From Undivivens sp041654215 (GTDB lineage: Bacteria > Omnitrophota > Gorgyraeia > Gygaellales > Profunditerraquicolaceae), in assembly GCA_041654215.1 (NCBI GenBank), contig JBAZDY010000086.1:1-6800 (forward strand): a DNA stretch of 6,800 nt, in the 5' to 3' direction. Made by a program: the position numbers and the translations under genes. Below the pieces are notes generated by a model. That model did not search any database. It was not told the origin of the DNA and saw only the letters and a program-made list of their open reading frames with translations. Shown piece by piece: positions 5,024 through 6,800 of the stretch (its first letter is position 1; each line of letters starts with the position of its first letter).

Positions 5024-5776
5024 TCATACCGGTAACGGACGGCTTTCCGCCAGACACAACGAGAACAGAACGAATAATTCGCTTATCTCAATCTGCGCGC
5101 CGAGCGTATCCCCGGTAATACCGCCTATTTTTCTGAGATAAAACTTGCCGGATAAAAAGGTAAACAAGAACACGCCGGCGTAAAACAGCACCCCTTCGGC
5201 GCCGCGCAGGAGCAGTGAAAACAGTAATACCTGCAAAGAGGCGGAATATAAAACGCGCCCTCGCAGAGACGCGATAAATACTTTGGCCTTGCCTTCGGTA
5301 CGGGCGTAAGGAAAAAGCGCCATGGCAGGAACCGCGGACCAGCGGCTCAACACGCACATAAACAGCAGAGCTGCCGGACGGAAATGGCCGTTCAATGACG
5401 CCAGCAAAGCCGTTTTCAATATCAAAGCGCAGACAACCGCCGTAGTCCCCAGCGCGCCGGTATGCGGATCGCGCATTACTGCAAGTACGCCGTCTTTATC
5501 TTTACCGCTAAAGAGACCGTCTGCGGTATCCGCCAGTCCGTCCAGATGCATACCTCCGGTAATAAAGGCCAGCGCGCAAACAAGCAGGGCTGCCGAAAGC
5601 AGCGCGGGAAAACCCAGAAAGAGGAACAGTCGGTCCAGAAGAAAAAGAAAAACGCCTATGCAGAAACCGGCAAGAGGGAAAAAACCGGCGGCACGCGTCA
5701 GTCCTTTCTCCGCAGCACGGCCGCCGAAAGGTAATATACTCAAAAACCCCAAAGCTCCGATGAAACCTTTAAACAT
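5024..5776 (-). CDS. cobS: Adenosylcobinamide-GDP ribazoletransferase (cobalamin synthase)
   Basis: CobS joins adenosylcobinamide-GDP and alpha-ribazole (or its phosphate) to give adenosylcobalamin (phosphate), the last assembly step, at the inner membrane. The 250-residue protein has the usual length and several hydrophobic segments (about 31-47, 50-73, 107-127, 134-155, 178-190, 197-210 and 233-242). Conserved polar motifs lie between them: HLDGLADTADG (77-87), MRDPHTGALG (101-110), SRW (144-146) and GGITGDTLGAQIEISE (218-233). The Asp-rich motifs are the expected metal and nucleotide site. The ATG at 5776 has GGAG 7 nt upstream and lies inside the end of cobT, so translation is probably coupled. 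The product should use alpha-ribazole 5'-phosphate made by CobT and the GDP-activated corrinoid made by CobU or a counterpart, which is not in this window. Confidence 0.96.
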   Translation of the reverse strand: MFKGFIGALGFLSILPFGGRAAEKGLTRAAGFFPLAGFCIGVFLFLLDRLFLFLGFPALLSAALLVCALAFITGGMHLDGLADTADGLFSGKDKDGVLAVMRDPHTGALGTTAVVCALILKTALLASLNGHFRPAALLFMCVLSRWSAVPAMALFPYARTEGKAKVFIASLRGRVLYSASLQVLLFSLLLRGAEGVLFYAGVFLFTFLSGKFYLRKIGGITGDTLGAQIEISELFVLFSLCLAESRPLPV

Positions 5777-6800
5777 CGCTCTTCTCCGAGATTCCCGCGC
5801 CGCCGAATGTGGCCATCTCTTTTAGCACCTTTAAGGAGGCGTCGGCCAAACTCATAGCCAGGGCCGCTCCGGTCCCCTCGCCCAGACGCATACCCAGGTC
5901 CAGCAAAGGCTCTATGCCGATATGCTTCAATATCACCGCGTGCCCGTTTTCCACTGAATTATGCGCCGCGACCATGAACGCGGCGCTCTTCGGCTCCAAG
6001 GCGAAAGCCAACAAAGCCGCGGCGCCGGAGATGAATCCGTCTATCAATACCGGGACCCTCCTGCGGGAAGCGGCTAATATGACCCCGGTCAGCCCGCCTA
6101 TCTCCAGACCGCCGACCTTGGCCAACACGTCCAGAGGGTCAGCAGGATCGGGGGCGTTAACGGCTATGGCCTTTTTTATCACACCCACTTTCCTGCCCAG
6201 TCCTTTCTCATCCAGTCCGGCCCCGCGTCCCGTGACTTTCTCGACCTCAGAAACGGTAAGCACCGCCGCGATCGCGCTGGAAGCCGTGGTATTGCCAATC
6301 CCCATCTCTCCGGTCCCGGCGATGTCTATCCCCCGCCTGAACTCTTCATCGAAAAGCTCTATGCCCCGGCAAACCGAAAACAGCGCTTCTTCACGGGTCA
6401 TCGCCGGACCCTCGGCAATGTTGGCGGTACCGTATTTTATCTTTTTCCGCGTCAGCCCTAAGCCCGGCTTCAGGTCCACGGCGACGCCGAAGTCGGCCAC
6501 CACAACCCGCGCCCCGCAATGCGCCGCCAGCACATTTATGGCAGCGCCGCCGTTCAGAAAATTATAAACCATCTGCGCGGTAACTTCTTTAGGATAAGGG
6601 CTTACTCCTTCCACGGTAACGCCGTGGTCGGCCGCGAGCGTGAAAATAACCTTGTTTTTCAATACCGGCCCAATCACGCCGGTCATACCGCAGAGGCGCA
6701 CCGCAAGATCCTCCAGACGCCCCAGGCTACCGCGCGGTTTAGTCAGGGAATCCATCCTGCGTCTTGCAGCGGCGGCGACCTGTCCGTCCGACAATCTTAT
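5769..6800 (-). CDS. cobT: Nicotinate-nucleotide--dimethylbenzimidazole phosphoribosyltransferase (partial, N-terminus outside window)
   Basis: CobT transfers phosphoribose from nicotinate mononucleotide to 5,6-dimethylbenzimidazole or a related base. The product, alpha-ribazole 5'-phosphate, is the lower-ligand nucleotide of cobalamin. The window shows 343 codons plus stop. Counting from a TTG at 6794 as residue 1, visible motifs are LTKPRGSLGRLE (17-28), ADHGV (55-59), GTGEMGIGNTTASSA (160-174), GGLEIGGLTG (228-237) and RLGEGTGA (303-310). Glu163 and Glu306 line up with Glu174 and Glu317 of the Salmonella enzyme, and both differ by 11. About 11 N-terminal residues are therefore missing before the TTG. 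The frame stays open to 6800, so the true start is probably just outside the window and the TTG is not a start. The last codons overlap the cobS ATG by 8 bp, and the two form an operon. Confidence 0.96.
   Translation of the reverse strand: MRLSDGQVAAAARRRMDSLTKPRGSLGRLEDLAVRLCGMTGVIGPVLKNKVIFTLAADHGVTVEGVSPYPKEVTAQMVYNFLNGGAAINVLAAHCGARVVVADFGVAVDLKPGLGLTRKKIKYGTANIAEGPAMTREEALFSVCRGIELFDEEFRRGIDIAGTGEMGIGNTTASSAIAAVLTVSEVEKVTGRGAGLDEKGLGRKVGVIKKAIAVNAPDPADPLDVLAKVGGLEIGGLTGVILAASRRRVPVLIDGFISGAAALLAFALEPKSAAFMVAAHNSVENGHAVILKHIGIEPLLDLGMRLGEGTGAALAMSLADASLKVLKEMATFGGAGISEKSDV
5784..5787 (-). promoter_or_regulatory. cobS ribosome binding site inside the cobT 3' end
   Basis: The minus strand reads GGAG, 7 nt, ATG. 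The site lies within cobT coding sequence, just before the 8-bp overlap of the two genes, and supports the start chosen for cobS as well as translational coupling. Confidence 0.65.

Noticed and set aside
5011..5035. Hairpin ACCGGT-ATGAAA-ACCGGT across the cobS stop as terminator
   Set aside because: The arms are just self-complementary ACCGGT words, the stem is 6 bp, and no T-run follows.
5809..6567. Long open frame on the plus strand opposite cobT
   Set aside because: The protein is low-complexity (Ser/Pro/Ala-rich), matches no family I know, and lies entirely antisense to a clear cobT. It is a by-product of GC-rich codon use.
6792..6794. TTG start for cobT inside the window
   Set aside because: The frame stays open to the edge, and alignment of the two key glutamates with the Salmonella enzyme implies about 11 more N-terminal residues.
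1..6800. CRISPR array, tRNA or rRNA genes, transposase genes
   Set aside because: No regularly spaced repeats, no cloverleaf or rRNA core sequences, and no transposase-like open frame were seen on either strand.

Overview
The window reads as chromosomal DNA from a diderm (Gram-negative type) bacterium. It has a TonB-dependent outer-membrane receptor with a signal peptide and a terminal Phe, a lipoprotein with a lipobox, and purine-rich Shine-Dalgarno sites. Base composition looks slightly above half G+C. The lineage cannot be fixed from the sequence. The TRL-type lipoprotein and the REP-like intergenic repeats would suit an uncultured environmental phylum (Omnitrophota-like is a guess).

Every gene I can support lies on the minus strand, so transcription runs from right to left. 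From the right edge: the 3' part of cobT (5769-6800, running off the window) overlaps cobS (5024-5776) by 8 bp. These encode two steps of nucleotide-loop assembly in cobalamin synthesis and salvage. Next comes a 346-bp gap full of palindromic and repeated sequence (4678-5023). It is followed by a single PP-loop ATP-pyrophosphatase of the Dph6/ATP_bind_4 family (4003-4677) and a second repeat-bearing gap (3639-4002), whose left part is a cobalamin riboswitch aptamer (about 3657-3768). The riboswitch precedes a BtuB-like corrinoid receptor (1755-3638) and then a small TRL-family lipoprotein (1370-1684). The unit is closed by a strong intrinsic terminator (1318-1352). A separate pair follows: a YhcH/YjgK/YiaL cupin (655-1185) and the N-terminal 194 codons of a COG1119/ModF-like ABC ATPase (1-584, running off the left edge).

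The central theme is vitamin B12. The riboswitch should shut off receptor synthesis when cobalamin is plentiful, BtuB takes up corrinoids, and CobT and CobS finish or repair the lower ligand. The PP-loop enzyme lies between the assembly genes and the uptake genes. Its family makes diphthamide in eukaryotes and archaea, which bacteria lack, so its job here is open.

The most notable non-coding signal is an 18-bp perfect direct repeat (3877-3894 and 4942-4959). Each copy forms the right arm of a hairpin. Together the copies bracket the PP-loop gene and several other repeat-like elements.
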